64,000 bases of DNA. Origin: Fomitopsis serialis (taxonomy: Eukaryota; Basidiomycota; Agaricomycetes; Polyporales; Fomitopsidaceae). Where the stretch lies: positions 226,019 through 290,018 of the forward strand of contig NW_025955005.1 of NCBI RefSeq assembly GCF_022376445.1, written 5' to 3'. Below are positions 1 through 11,918 of this stretch, one piece after another (the stretch's first letter is position 1; every line of letters starts with the position of its first letter). The notes below the pieces were generated by a model. It ran no database searches, was not told the origin of the DNA, and saw only the letters and a list, made by a program, of their open reading frames with translations. The position numbers were made by a program, and so were the translations under genes.

Positions 1-2019
1 GAAACCACAGCCATCCGTCAGGATCTTCTCTGCGGGTACTTTTTCGCCGACGTGGGGAGCAGCTACATTCGGTGTGACTATGAGTACATGCAAAGTAGAT
101 TACAAGCGTCGTATGTAGCGTACTCTTGTCATCGATATAGAAAATGTCGATTCCCTCGCCCTCGAATGCGAGTGCTGGAACTGTATCGGATAACCCGAGG
201 TCAAAGCGGGTGACCCACTTCGTAACGGGCTGCGCAACAGACGTTTTCATTCATATAAAGAGAGCGTAGACCCGACGGAGGCTCACCTGTTTGCTGTTCA
301 GATCCATCGGGTTGTGCCATTGAACGAGGTCTTCCAACGTCATCCTCGTGCGATCCGCTCCGTCGGCGACGCGCTCGTAGTCCTCGTTTGTCTCCATCAG
401 AAAGACTTTGCCGTCCTTCGCGGCGAACGCTACGAAGACCCGCCCGCACAGAACGAACCTACTCTGCATGAATCGTTTGACATCGTCGCCCCTCTTGCGG
501 ATGAGCTTGTCGTCCGGAAGCTTCACTTGCAGCATTCGGCGCGAGCCGAGGTAACGCGCGAAACGGTTCGACTTGCGCTTCATCATCGGTTTGAGGCGAA
601 GGGCGAACCCGTCGCCGGCCTCCACGACACTAGCGATCTGTCGTATCTTGCCTCCGTACCAGTTAGGGTCGCCCTTCCACTCGCCACGTAAGCCGAGTCC
701 TCGTCCCGCGCCCTCTTCGATCGCCGCCTGCTCGCGTTCCAATTCCGCCCTAGCACAAGCCGCATCCATCAGCACACATGTAAATTGAAGAGTATAGTTC
801 ACATACCAGAGTGGTATACTGGCCGCACGCACACTCCTGGACACGTTGGCGTCATGCATGACTTGCTCGACGAGATGCGCCGCCTCGCTTTCCGGTCCTT
901 TCAGGCGGTTTAGCCTCTCCTCCGTCACGTCGCTCCACTGCCATCGACCGCCGGAGACTCCTCGCGCGAGTTCATACTGGACGCCCCATGAGATACGTTT
1001 CGCGTCCATACTGTGCTGGACCTCGCGGTCGTGAGCAATGATGCTGATACTCGAAGTTGATGGGGGTTTCTCTCGCCGCGGGTGGCTGTACGAACTGGGC
1101 ATCGACGAGGTGGTGTCCTTCGTGCTACGGAAAGGTCCGCGAGAGGTCGAGCCGAAAGAGAGCGCTTTGGTCATCGGGGCTCGAGGGGTGACACTTGCAT
1201 TGGTGGTGTTTGCTTCCTTCACCTCGTTGGCGGGAGATGCCAGTGCCGCCTCGATCTCCTTCAGCCAGCGATTACTGCGGCTCGGACTGGTGTTAAGGAG
1301 AGACGGTTTGACCGGAGACGGTGGGCGGGTTCGCGTTTGCGGCGAACTGTGGGTTCTAGGTGGTGGAAACGATATGGAAGCCCTTGTATCGGGTCTGTGG
1401 AGTGCAGTTTCCGACTGTGATGCCCGCTTTTGCACCTTGGCCGGGCTGACGGGCGAAGGAGGGGTGTCGAAGTTGCTTGGATACTCAAACGTCCGCTTGC
1501 GTCCAGTCGTAGGTGTGGTGACGACCGGGACACTGGACCCGACGGACGTGAAGGAGGTGTCGCGGGATATCGAGGGCTCAGAGAACTCGAACGATGGGTT
1601 TCGCGAGGTCGGCGCAGTGAACAGTTCAGCATCGACCTCAATATCTGTATCACCTTCAAGCACTACAGATACGTCAGCGTCGGGCCTATTGCCTAGAGGA
1701 CGTGGAACGTACTCTGCTCGACTAATGGAATGAGCATCCTGAATAAGTAAGACGAACTGTAAGATAGGAAGGCCACATACCTTCATCCTCGTCAGTGTCG
1801 TATCCATCCGTATCATATACTTCCGGCTCTGGTGCCTGATGTGAACATGTAGTCAATAAATTCGTACACAATGAACCAGCACCATGTACTGACTTTGGAT
1901 GTAGCATAAGCACGAGAAGCCACTGCCCCGACGCGTTGAACAGCCTTTCCCTTCCCCTTCGAAGACGGGATTATGTCGTGTGTCCCTTCGTCCGTCACTT
2001 TGGGATAGGGACAGGACAT
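1..2019 (-). CDS. RNA-dependent RNA polymerase (RNAi/quelling type), N-terminal half, cut by window edge
   Basis: Eukaryotic cellular RdRP family (QDE-1/RDR type), which makes double-stranded RNA for small-RNA silencing. The start is the ATG at 2019-2017. Exons read 2019-1894, 1835-1781, 1713-287, 229-124 and 62-1, and all phases close. The first ~300 residues are a low-complexity Ser/Pro/Thr-rich extension. Family signatures follow: a block around ARYLGSRRMLQVKLPD, then FVAFAAKDGKVFLMETN, then LVQWHNPMDLN. Across the intron 286-230 the protein continues TKWVTRFDLGLSDTVPAL, and after the 61 bp intron 123-63 it reads ILTDGCGF, the conserved RdRP TDGCGF motif. The catalytic DxDGD loop would lie left of the window, so activity cannot be judged. 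A further in-frame 57 bp intron (806-750) is possible because it has GTATGT and CTAG ends. No frame break was seen. Confidence 0.88.
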
Positions 2020-3338
2020 TGATATCGCTGGCTGAGGATGGCTGGAACGACTTACAAAGATCACTGGAGCCAATTCCCTTCTCAATCATGGTCCTCTTGC
2101 GCGGACTACGTCTCAACGGTACTACTTCCGGCTTGGAAGGTTGCTGTCTTTCAACCTGACTCGTGGAATTGTTTCCCGATTTCAGGGACTCTGGTAGTAC
2201 CGCACGAGGGTCTGAATACGACCGCAGGCCGCGCAGTCAAGACTTAAGCTCACCTCCCACCCCAGCCCAGTAGTCCGCATCCCCGGGTGAACCATCCCCC
2301 CAGAACTCCTCCTCAGATGTCTGGGTTGTTCTCGTTGCTCAACGCGTACTGCAGTGATCACATTGCCAGCGTACTCACTGTGCCTGCGACAGTTGGTTGC
2401 GCCACAGATTTTTTGCGAGTACTGAACATTTCAGAGTAAGCAGAGTATGCAGAGTCGCGTCCGTGTTTTCTGACTAAGTTGCTTCAGGCGTGCTCAAGTG
2501 TCCTGGCTCGCGAGTCGCGAGGGCCGTCCGCGCGCGTCGAATGGTGCGACGCGACTGTCACAGTCCATCGATATCACGGTCACGCGAATTCCCGCCTGGG
2601 CGCCCAAGCGATGTTCGGTCACTGCTCCCATCCCACACGCTGCCAATACCGTCGACGTCTTTTCATTACAACAGGGCTTCTATCTATCTAGGGACAACCG
2701 GGCGCCGTAAGATGCACGTATACCCAACTCGAGGACTCCGCATGATTATGCCTGGTTCTTGCTCCGAGTAAGTGCCGTCAACCATTGCACATAGTTATGC
2801 TCACATTCATTGACACGAATTTCTGAAGGCTGCATTATGCGTCTCCTCGAAGGCGGAGGAGAATCAATTGAGCTCATCGCAACTTGATGACTGCGCATAC
2901 TCCTGACGACCGTTGGGATCCGGGAGATATTCGAATCAATCCTGTCAGTGTCCAACTGGACAGATGGTCGACATTAGGTTCGATTCTGTTGTATCGTGTA
3001 TTCTGTGACTAGTTTCCATCCACTTGTAAGGGGCGCACTATGCAGCTTGAACCTGACGACAAGGCCGATTGCTCACAGCGATACACTCGCATGCAAAGCA
3101 GCAGGGGCCACAGGTGAGTAACGTTAATAGGACGACGTCGAGCTAACCGCAGCAGCACCGCAGAGCCATCGAATATCATGGCCCACTGATGTTTACCGTG
3201 ATAGGGTCTAGTGGTTCATTTACGGATGATGTCGTCGAACCTATATATGCGACGCCGGCGGGGAGAAAATGCTTTTGTCAATAGCTTCGCCGATCTTACC
3301 ACCCACCACGGATTCTTCTCTCCTCTCCGGCGTGGACT
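2020..3338. other. intergenic, no gene recognised
   Basis: This stretch lies between the divergent RdRP and first DUF6533 genes. Only short overlapping frames without family resemblance are present. A TATATA-like box at about 3242-3247 sits ~95 bp upstream of the next gene. Confidence 0.6.
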
Positions 3339-4993
3339 ATGACGAACCTGCTAGTTTTCTTATTCGAGGCCGAGTTTAACGCCAACTGCCTCACCATCCT
3401 CGGGCTGGTCTTGGTCATTTACGATCATCTTCTGACACTTAACATGGAGGTTCGTGCACCAACTACTTGCTGGACAGGAGTGTTGACTAATTGTGATATT
3501 ATCCCATAGATCGAATACTTTTGGCATGGCTCATGGTCCCTGTCGCGCATCCTCTTTCTGCTGGTGCGGGCAATATATATTTCGCATACAGTACTTCGCG
3601 ACCAAGCCTTGCACCCCCTAGACTCGATACCTTTCACCACTTGCCCTGCTGTAAGTCTGCGTAATATCCTTCTACAGCACTCTGACAATTCGATCAGGCT
3701 AAACGTGTTGTGTAAGAGTGACGTGACCAATCGCCCTTCTGCGAGTTGTATAATGCATGACGGACAGGCACGTTCGCAAACATGTCTGAAGAAGTGAGTC
3801 CTTCAACTCGAACTGCTTGGCTGAAGACGCCTCGAACGAATATTATGAACAGGCGTGAGTTGTACCTTCTCTATATCTATCATACATATTAATCGCGCAT
3901 ACAGCTGCGCATACGCACTTCATGCTGTGTTACTCGTAACATACATTGTTATCATCATTGTTCAGGGTATGTACACCTTCGTTGGCACAGCATGATTCGC
4001 TAACCATTCTATCGTAGCAATCGTCGTGCTCCGGATCTGGTATATTCTCTCATCGAGACGTGTGGCTCGTGCTGTCGTGGTTCTGTGCTTCCTTATTATG
4101 GTTGGCGTAACAGCGCACGCGCTAGCCTCCATCTACCCGAAGTTCAACCCTGTTGTCTATTCCCAGAAAGGATGTGCACCGCCAGATGTGGTGGGCGATT
4201 TCTGGAGAGTATACGTCCCGGATCTCGTCCTCCAGACGATCGTCTTCGGTGCTACGCTATGGCCTGCGGTAGAGCTATGGCGACGAGGACAGCACTCACA
4301 ACTCCTCACGCGTGTTGTTAGGGAGTGAGTGGATCCTTTCCTATTTTGTTCAAGTCATTCACCCTGGTTGGTTCAACTTGTTAGTGGCGGTCTTTTCTAT
4401 GTTGTTGTTTTCAGTATGTGCTACTCTCATCTACGCGGAGGAGATCTCCCGACGTAATCAACATCAGCTGCGGTGGCATTCACCGCTATCGGGTCACTTC
4501 AGCAGAAGAGCTTTCCGGTAAGTCTATTAGGTTCATTGTGGTGCTATGTATATGATATTCGATCCGCCGGCGTCTACAGGTGATGTTGGCTGCCGCCTAC
4601 TCCGAGTGAGAAGTTGTATGACAAGTGACGGAAACACACTTACAGACTTATCGCTTCAGCCTCCTACTCGCTGTCTCCTGCGTCGCCGTATCACGCCTCA
4701 TGCTGAGCATCCACTCGCTCGCCTCGCACCTCTCCATGGACCTCTCCATGCTGCTCAGCACAGCAGAGCTGAGCCGCATACGCTGGAAAAGAGGCATGCA
4801 TGACGGGGAGCTCATCGTTGAGATCGACACCGTGGAGGGCGTCGAGCTCGACGGCTTGATGGGGTCGTCAGAAAATCTGCGCGCGCCTGCCGTTCACATG
4901 TCCACGGTGGGCGCGTATGCGGATGCGTTTCCGCTGGAGCTGCGTCGTGATATATCAACGGCAGGTGCTTCTGCTCAATATGCGAAAAGGTAG
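3339..4993 (+). CDS. DUF6533 multi-pass membrane protein (paralogue A)
   Basis: Agaricomycete DUF6533 family, multi-pass membrane proteins of unknown function that are often in expanded families. Twelve exons are inferred: 3339-3449, 3510-3563, 3622-3650, 3698-3711, 3768-3793, 3853-3854, 3905-3966, 4018-4324, 4385-4413, 4468-4517, 4580-4605 and 4660-4993. They sum to 1,044 nt, a whole number of codons (347 aa). Family signatures are VIYDHLLTLNME followed by the WHGSWSLSRILFLL block. Several hydrophobic helices follow, e.g. HAVLLVTYIVIIIV and RAVVVLCFLIMVGV. The C-terminal tail carries STAELSRIRWKRGMHDGEL and an acidic stretch. Exon 6 is only 2 nt (GC) between good splice sites. The next gene is a tandem copy with the same exon plan. 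Confidence 0.82.
3853..3854 (+). other. inferred 2-nt micro-exon in DUF6533 paralogue A
   Basis: The dinucleotide GC is preceded by a CAG acceptor (intron 3794-3852) and followed by a GTGAGT donor (intron 3855-3904, with a TTAAT branch-like site). Leaving it out shifts the frame. Including it gives the reading ACAYALHAV, which aligns with the second paralogue. Confidence 0.7.
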
Positions 4994-6957
4994 TCTCTGG
5001 ACCGCGGTGAGTCACGGATTACCGAGTCATCACTGAGCAGGGGCTAATACATACTGTTCTCGTCAACCGCAGGACCGCTTCTGATCAAAGGCAGACTCGA
5101 TGACAGGATTTCGAACTTGAGCAAGTGGCTCACGTGTATACTTATGCAAGCACCGTCGGGACACGCGTGCTTGGCAGGTGGAGACTCGATACGACCGTTC
5201 TGTCTTCATGGTGAATGTAGTCAGGTTCGGGGACAACAAAGCTTGCTTGCCGTGAGGATAATGATAGGATTGTGTCCATCAGCATGGTAAGCTAGAAGTT
5301 TCAGTCATCACTGACGATCTCGCACGTACGCTTGCGTGTTCCCTTGAAGATCATCAATATTTGACATCACAATCCAACGGGCGGAAATGCACTCGCGGTG
5401 AGTCCAGGATATCTGTATCACTCACCGGTACGCAAACAAATGATTGGTGATCAGACTATTCTTACACATCGGGCTTCCCATGTCTTCGCACTCATCGCAG
5501 CTCGTTCAACTCGCACGGTAAGTCGCATCGCTTCCGATCCATGGCTTCAACACGGACCCAACACACGATGCTCGAGCGGAACCCGATATTCAACCCAATA
5601 CACTTGCCGGATCATCTTCAGATTGGCATACTGCACTCCACGGTAACATTACGCCTGCTGAGTTGTCACCGGGACTGATGAAGACTTCGTTGTTCCGCCG
5701 GGCGGAACAGTCGAGCAAGTGCTTCTGGCGCACTGATCGGTAGTGGCTCAGCCCGCCGGTGCCCCGGTACGTACTGCTCATCGCATTCGAACCTTGAACT
5801 GTTCGCAGCCGTGTTACCCGGCAGTACTAGTCTCAAGTTCTCATATGTTATAGCCTGATGCGAGGGTGTTCAAGTTAGCTTAGTGGGGTGGCAACGTTGA
5901 TTGTGCCCCCAGGCAATCCAAGCGGGATGGCAGGCACCCCCGTGCCTCGCTGGCTTACAGTTGCAATTCAGGTCCGTGATCGTGTTCTGATCGATATCGT
6001 GGCGTCAAACCTTACCGGAACCATTCATACCAAATGACCATGCCTTCTCGGACTCGACCGACCTCTTGTGGCGTCACCTCTCACCTCAGTGACCTAAGCA
6101 AGATCTGGGCATGGCGAATGCTATCCCAGGGTATCCCCCATCAAACGACATATCTCCAGAGAACGCTCGCAGCGCCGCATAAAACAACTATCCAACTTTG
6201 ATCCAACTTGTCTCCCTATCCTGCCTGATGACGAGCGGCACGCAACCGTACTACACAAGGGTTAGGGGGCCCACTCCCCCAGTGGAACACTGCTGTGGAG
6301 AATCGTGTACAGCCAGGTAACGCGGGGAAGTGCGTTTCTAGGGTTCAATTTCAGAAACGAAGTTTGCGGAGAGCGATAGATCGTATACGACTTGTGGTCC
6401 TGCGGCCCTGGATATCTTGTTCCCCGGAGCTAACCATAATAGGGTGCTTGATCTTCAACGTTCCAACTCCGCTCCGCATCCCCAACGCATCCCGGAACGT
6501 TGATGTGTTCCATCCATTCGTGAGTTTCAGCCACAAGCGGTGGATGACAGCTTACTCCCGTTTCTGTCCTGTCCAAGTCTGTCTAAGTGCACACTGCCCG
6601 TGTCGACTCGAATGTCGCACTGGCAGTCTCACTCAGTATAAGTAAACCTATAGCCTACCTGCCGCGACTCGATCACAGGAAGTGGGTGGGACCCGGGGCC
6701 GATAAGTAGCAACACGCGCTAGTTCAGATCACTCGTACCGCGCGGTACGCGTTCACCGTGATGGCCTTGACAACCAATTGACAACAGCACTCCACCGACC
6801 GCCCATATTTTAAAGCATCGTCCCTGTTGCGGCTCTGATGTACGAGGATGCCTGATGGTGTTACAAGGTCAAAAGGATCACGCTAGGGTTCCGGCGGCGC
6901 GGGCATCACTTCGTTCCCCCTCTCCATGTTCAAGCCACGGACCCCTCTGCGTACGGA
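4994..6957. other. intergenic between tandem DUF6533 genes
   Basis: About 2 kb with only short scattered open frames that show no family resemblance or paired splice signals. Nothing further is seen. Confidence 0.55.
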
Positions 6958-8771
6958 ATGGTGAACGCCTCATCCGAGGCCGCTGAGTATGAGAAGCTGC
7001 TATCCTACATCGTCGCCTCCCAGAGAATCGAATTCCTTGCCGTCGCAAGCTTCACGCTCCTCATTTATGACTTTTTCATCACTTTTGGCCAGGAAGTGAG
7101 TGCCCGCAATTCGCCGCCGAATACGAGTCTGACGAGATACCTAATAGGTCAAGTATTACTGGACGGGACCATGGTCGCTGTCCCGCGTACTGTTTTTGTT
7201 GGTCAGTACAGTGGAAGCGGAAAGTTATAGCGGGCTTACACTGACTGGTGGCGTCGTATAGAACCGTTATCTATGCCCGGCCATATTGATGTGAGTTGTA
7301 TCTGCGGCCTGTTCTCTCGTGGTGAAGAGAAACTGACTTCGCCATCAGGGTTGGACTAGTCAGTAAGTCTGTTATGGCGAGCGATTCACCGTGCGCCTCA
7401 CTCATGTGAACTTACACCCGCAGCCATTTCCGGAGTTGATCTGCCGTACTCCGTGAGTGTCGCATAGTGCCAGTGGAACAGTGCGTGCTTTGCGGTGTTG
7501 CTGACCTTTGTGCTTCAGTAGTAAGCAAACGATCTCATATCGACGGCGGAGAACCGCTGAGAGTTGACCTTTGAAGCTGCGAAGCGGCCATACGGGCCAT
7601 GTTCGTGATGGACTATGTAGCCCTGAGTGTCATTCAAGGTCAGTGCCTTTACCAGTCAACATCTGCATTTCAGCGAACCTTGTCACCTACAGGCATCATC
7701 GTTCTGAGGATCTGGTATATGTTTTCGGAGAGACGCATCGCACGTATCTGCGTTGTCTGCGCCTATGTCACAGCGATCGCTGCCACCGCAACAGAAATCG
7801 GAGTGCTCTTCCCCAGCATCGTCCCGCAGGAGTCCAACATCCTAGGGCTCACCTCTGACCACTGTACAGCGCCACCTGTGGGCAAGGTCTGGAGAATCTA
7901 CCTACCTAACCTTATCCTCCACACGATTCTCTTCGCCGCGACGACATGGCCGGTCATTCAACAATGGGGCTCTACCTCGCCCTTGATGTTTCGCCTTGTC
8001 AGAGAGTGAGCAGACCGTATGCCTCCTGAAATGTCCCTGACTGACCAACCATCGTGGGTCCAACTCAGTGGAGGCATTTTCTACATTGCCGTGTTCGGTG
8101 AGTCAGATTGCACCGTGCTCGTAAGCTGCGGATTGACAATTCTTGTGTGTTCAGCCGCCTCAGCCTTCACGACTATTGGTTCCCTCCGGCCGAATGACCC
8201 TACTGTACGTATTCTCCTGATTCGTGTGCATTAGTGTCTCCAGCTGACTCTCTTCAGATCATCCTTCCTGCCGTATTCTCAAAGTAAGTAACATATCGAC
8301 TCACACCAGCACTGCCTGATGAAACGCCCTTCCAGCTTCCTCGTGGCCGTCTCCTCCGTCTCCGTCTCCCACCTGATGTTCAGCATCCGCTCGCTCGCCG
8401 CCGCGCTCTCCATGGACTCCCTCACGCTCCTCAGCAGCGCGGAGCTCAGCCGCGTCCGCTGGAAGCGCGGCACGCACGACGGCGAGCTCATCGTCGAGAT
8501 CGACACCGTCGAGCCCGAGCTCGAGATGGGCGACCTCTACAACCCGCCGCAGCTCCCGCGCTCGCCGCGGCTGTACGCGACCAGGGTCGGCGTGTACAAC
8601 GACGAGCTGCTGCCGGGCTTCCATAAGCTCGGCCCGGACAAGACCAGGAGGAACAGGGCATCGAGGGGGAGGACACTTTCTGTGCCGGGTGCGTGTACTC
8701 GACATCTCGTGTTCTTCATCAGGTTTTTGAGGCGATCTACCACAGCTTCTCAACGTGTCTCGCAGCGATGA
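6958..8771 (+). CDS. DUF6533 multi-pass membrane protein (paralogue B)
   Basis: Tandem paralogue of the gene at 3339. Exons are 6958-7095, 7148-7201, 7262-7290, 7349-7362, 7424-7452, 7519-7520, 7577-7638, 7693-8005, 8069-8097, 8155-8204, 8258-8283 and 8336-8771, summing to 1,182 nt (393 aa). Exons 2, 3, 4, 6, 7, 9, 10 and 11 have the same length as in paralogue A (54, 29, 14, 2, 62, 29, 50 and 26 nt). Family signatures are LLIYDFFITFGQE, then WTGPWSLSRVLFLL and NRYLCPAIL. The tail again contains SSAELSRVRWKRGTHDGEL. It is ~45 aa longer than A at the C-terminus. Function is unknown; a plasma-membrane or sensory role would be speculation. Confidence 0.84.
7519..7520 (+). other. inferred 2-nt micro-exon in DUF6533 paralogue B
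   Basis: The dinucleotide TA lies between a CAG acceptor (intron 7453-7518, branch-like TTGCTGAC) and a GTAAGC donor (intron 7521-7576). It is needed to restore the frame into the next exon (YCEAAIRAM), at exactly the position of the GC micro-exon in paralogue A. Confidence 0.7.
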
Positions 8772-8979
8772 CCACTTGTACGATATTGTTCGGCCGCATT
8801 GGGTGGAGACGCGTGTGTAATCAGCGTGTTCCAAAGGACTGGGAGGACGGCGGCATGTAAAACAGTTATAACACTATGATACACATACGATACAACGCAT
8901 AGCAGCGTATGGTTGGCAACAAGATGACCTCGCATACAATAAGCGGTAGGTAAAACACGAAGGGCGCGCGATCGGCCGT

Positions 8980-10124
8980 TCACTTCCTCGCGAACGTAAT
9001 CTGCAGACACGTCGTGAGATAGAACAGCGCGTGGAAGCGACGAGCGGCGCACCTTGATTTTGTTTTCGCCGTCGAGCTTGTAATTGTGCAGCGCGTCCTT
9101 CGCCATCGTCGCGCTGCCTTCGTCCATGTACTCCACGAAGGCGATGTCCTTCTTCGTTGGGATGAGACGCACTTCGTGCAGGTTCGGGTATCTGCGTCCG
9201 GCGTGTCAGTCGGTGTTAGCTACTCACATGGTAGCGTGGATACGCACTGTGAGAAGAGGGCCATGAGCTGATCCTTGGTGACGCTCTCGGGCAGGTTCTG
9301 CAGGAAGAGAATCTTGTTTGGAGGAAGGTACTCGTCCGGCATCTGGACGTTTGGCCGCTTGGACACGGGAACGGCGCCCGTTCCGTCGACTGTATGGTGT
9401 CAGACCGGGAGACTGCGAGCGAAACGCGCATATACACACCCTCCATCGCCAGTTTGCGTGCCTTGTACTTCCGCTTCAAGGGGTTGGTGTACCGAGTGGC
9501 CTCTGCATCAAATGGTCTCAGCAAACGTCGACGACCTGAGGACTCGTACGCACTCTTCTGCTCCAGCCTCCGCTTCTTGTGTTCCTCGAAGCGTGCAGCA
9601 TCTGTTCTCTTCACCACAGCATCCGATCGTGTCCTCGCGAATGATATTTGCTACGGAGTGCTCAGCACAGGCCTCCTCAGGCACGATAAAAAGCACTCAC
9701 CATCGGTTTTGAGTACAACGGGAAGCCGCGCACCTCCTTTAACGCCTTCTGCGCGATCTCCGCCGACTCGAATGATACGAACGCCTGCCCGCGCATGCGC
9801 AGGTTGCTATGCGCCACTACGTCCAGAACCTCTCCGTACGCCTTGAAGAGGCCGCGCAGGGACGCCTTGAGAACTGTCGCGCATATAGTCAGCACCCTGG
9901 CAGTGTGGGCTACTACTGGTGGAGAGCGTACCGGGCACCTTGATCTTCTCGTTGAGGTTTTGGATGTACAGCGTCTCCGAGATGAACTCCGGCTCTGCTG
10001 AGGGTGCGGGGGCAGCGGGGTCTTCAGTAGGCGGGACGGCAATGGTGCCCGGGACGGGCGCGGGGGCGGCGATGAGGCCCTGCATGGCGTCGGGGGCTAC
10101 TGGAGGTGCTGCGATGTCGGCCAT
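8980..10124 (-). CDS. U1 snRNP A / U2 snRNP B''-type protein, two RRMs
   Basis: Spliceosomal snRNP protein that binds U1 or U2 snRNA hairpins. The start ATG at 10124-10122 begins an Ala/Pro-rich leader of ~45 residues. RRM1 starts ETLYIQNLNEKIK (RNP2) and contains MRGQAFVSF (RNP1). After it come SKPM, an intron, and QISFARTRSD. A Lys/Arg-rich linker (HKKRRLEQKSAYES, LKRKYKARKLAMEG) joins it to RRM2, with KILFLQNLPES (RNP2) and KDIAFVEYMDE (RNP1). The protein ends KITFARK at a TGA (8982-8980) after a short 3' intron. Two RRMs of this type plus the linker are diagnostic of the U1A/U2B''/SNF family. Sequence alone does not say which snRNP it joins, since fungi often have one of each. It is tail-to-tail with the DUF6533 gene. 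Confidence 0.9.
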
Positions 10125-11918
10125 GATGGGTTGACTGTCGTCGCAGGCTTGGGTTGTAACAGTGGTGGCTTGAGGGATGGTGTACGCCGAAGAGACTGGA
10201 ACCTTATCCGTGCGCCGTGAGCCTGATTAGGCAATTTACGACAACCGGCCGACTCGTTCGGGGACTGGTCTCTGATGATGCCCCGAAACGGCAGTCCGGA
10301 GACCAATACGACACCGCGGCCAATGATTCTGTACTTACCGACAACATCAGGGAAAGCGATTCCCTCGAAATTCGACCTGCATCTCACCGGCGGTCATTTA
10401 CGATCCCAGTGGCTCAGGAAACGTCGCGCGCGATCCAGTGTCTCACGGCATGAGATTGTTGCTCAGCCCGATGATCGGATCAAGATCCCGCGCGCGGGCC
10501 GTGCTTTCAGTCTCGCAGACCCAGCGCAGACCCGGTACATATTGGAAGTGCCAGACATTTATGAACATACTGGGTGCCAAATAGAGCTTGGCGAGCCTAC
10601 CTCGACGAAGGGTGTAGCCCCCGCGGTGCACGTTGATGGGAAACTGCCAGGGAATCATTCGCCTCCTCAGCTACAGTCCACATTCATTGTTGCCAATGTT
10701 GGAATCTCCGGGTGAGTGCCCGAATGCCGACACACCACACGGCAGCGTGATGTTGCTGTACCTGCCATATGGTACCTCACCATCGAATACGGACTGCTAA
10801 AGCAGTTCGACTCATCGGCGGCGCCTGTATCTACACTTCGCACGTTTGCCTCCCTGCGCCAGCGAGGATGAGACAAACTGCGCGAGTTCTTTGATTGTTT
10901 TCCGTGCACGCTCGCTCTGCTCACGCAAATTTTCCTGCTGCCAGTACTTGGCCACCGGTGCTTGCTCTGACAATCCACACCATGTTTGTGAGCTATCCGC
11001 CAGCCAATTGGCCCTCTTCGTCGTTCGGACTCGTCTCGAGTGCGTGTGTGTGTCGAGGCAAAGCCACTGAGCACGTGAGAATGGGATGTTCCAGCCATCT
11101 GGGTCTGAGATTGCGGATCACTATTGCTCACGCCTGAGACAATGGATCGGCGTTGATCATTCCTGAGACTGTGTCTCGCCTATGATCCTCGAACTCAAAC
11201 ATGGCACCAAACGAGCGAAATGTGGCATACACTTTTCCTGATGAACTTACCGACCAGGAGTCGACTGGCTGATAATACTACGATGTTCCCTAAGCACTGC
11301 ACGCCAAGGATAGCTATTGCTCGGTTTCGATAAACGCATCCAGCATCTGTATGTGATCATTGACATCTGCAACAGCTGTGCTACATGGCAGTTACACCCC
11401 GGTCCCCAGGCCGTAAGTAAACTGTCAAGATGAGTTCGTGGCAGTCCAGGGCCCACCGATGTCCACATTTGAAACAGGGTCTACGATGACCATCCGTCTA
11501 TTATGCTTTGTGAAGACGCCTGCCTGAGCTCTACATGCTATGATCATCGCGTCGAAGATTGAGTCAAAACAGCCTGAACCTAGTAGGTAGCATCCGACTC
11601 ACGGTCTTGCGCGTCCTGGATTCACCACAGCATGTCACTGAGTATATACACAACTTGGATGCAGGTTGCCATAGGTTTGGATTAATCCGTGTGGACACTG
11701 CCGCCCCCGTTACACTCAGTTCAGAATGGAACGACGAGACCGAAACAAACGTGGCATTCCATAGGTGTCGCAGGCTAAGTAGGAGACGTAGGGTTCGCAG
11801 TTGATCTGCGGCCCGTACAGTACACAGGTATTACGGGTGGACACTATGGTACAATGTGTATGAGTGAGTGGACAGCATCATCATGAAGCAAAAGGGCGAA
11901 AGAACGCAGACCAGAAAC
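10125..11918. other. intergenic, no gene recognised
   Basis: About 1.8 kb upstream of the U1A-like gene and downstream of the LysM gene. Open frames on both strands are short, overlap one another and lack family motifs. Nothing supportable is seen. Confidence 0.55.

Noticed and set aside
750..806. 57 bp GTATGT...CTAG segment in the RdRP
   Set aside because: It may be an intron but is in frame and stop-free, so I did not impose it; either reading keeps the protein open.
6262..6268. GGGTTAGGGG word resembling telomere repeat
   Set aside because: A single occurrence in ordinary intergenic sequence, not an array.
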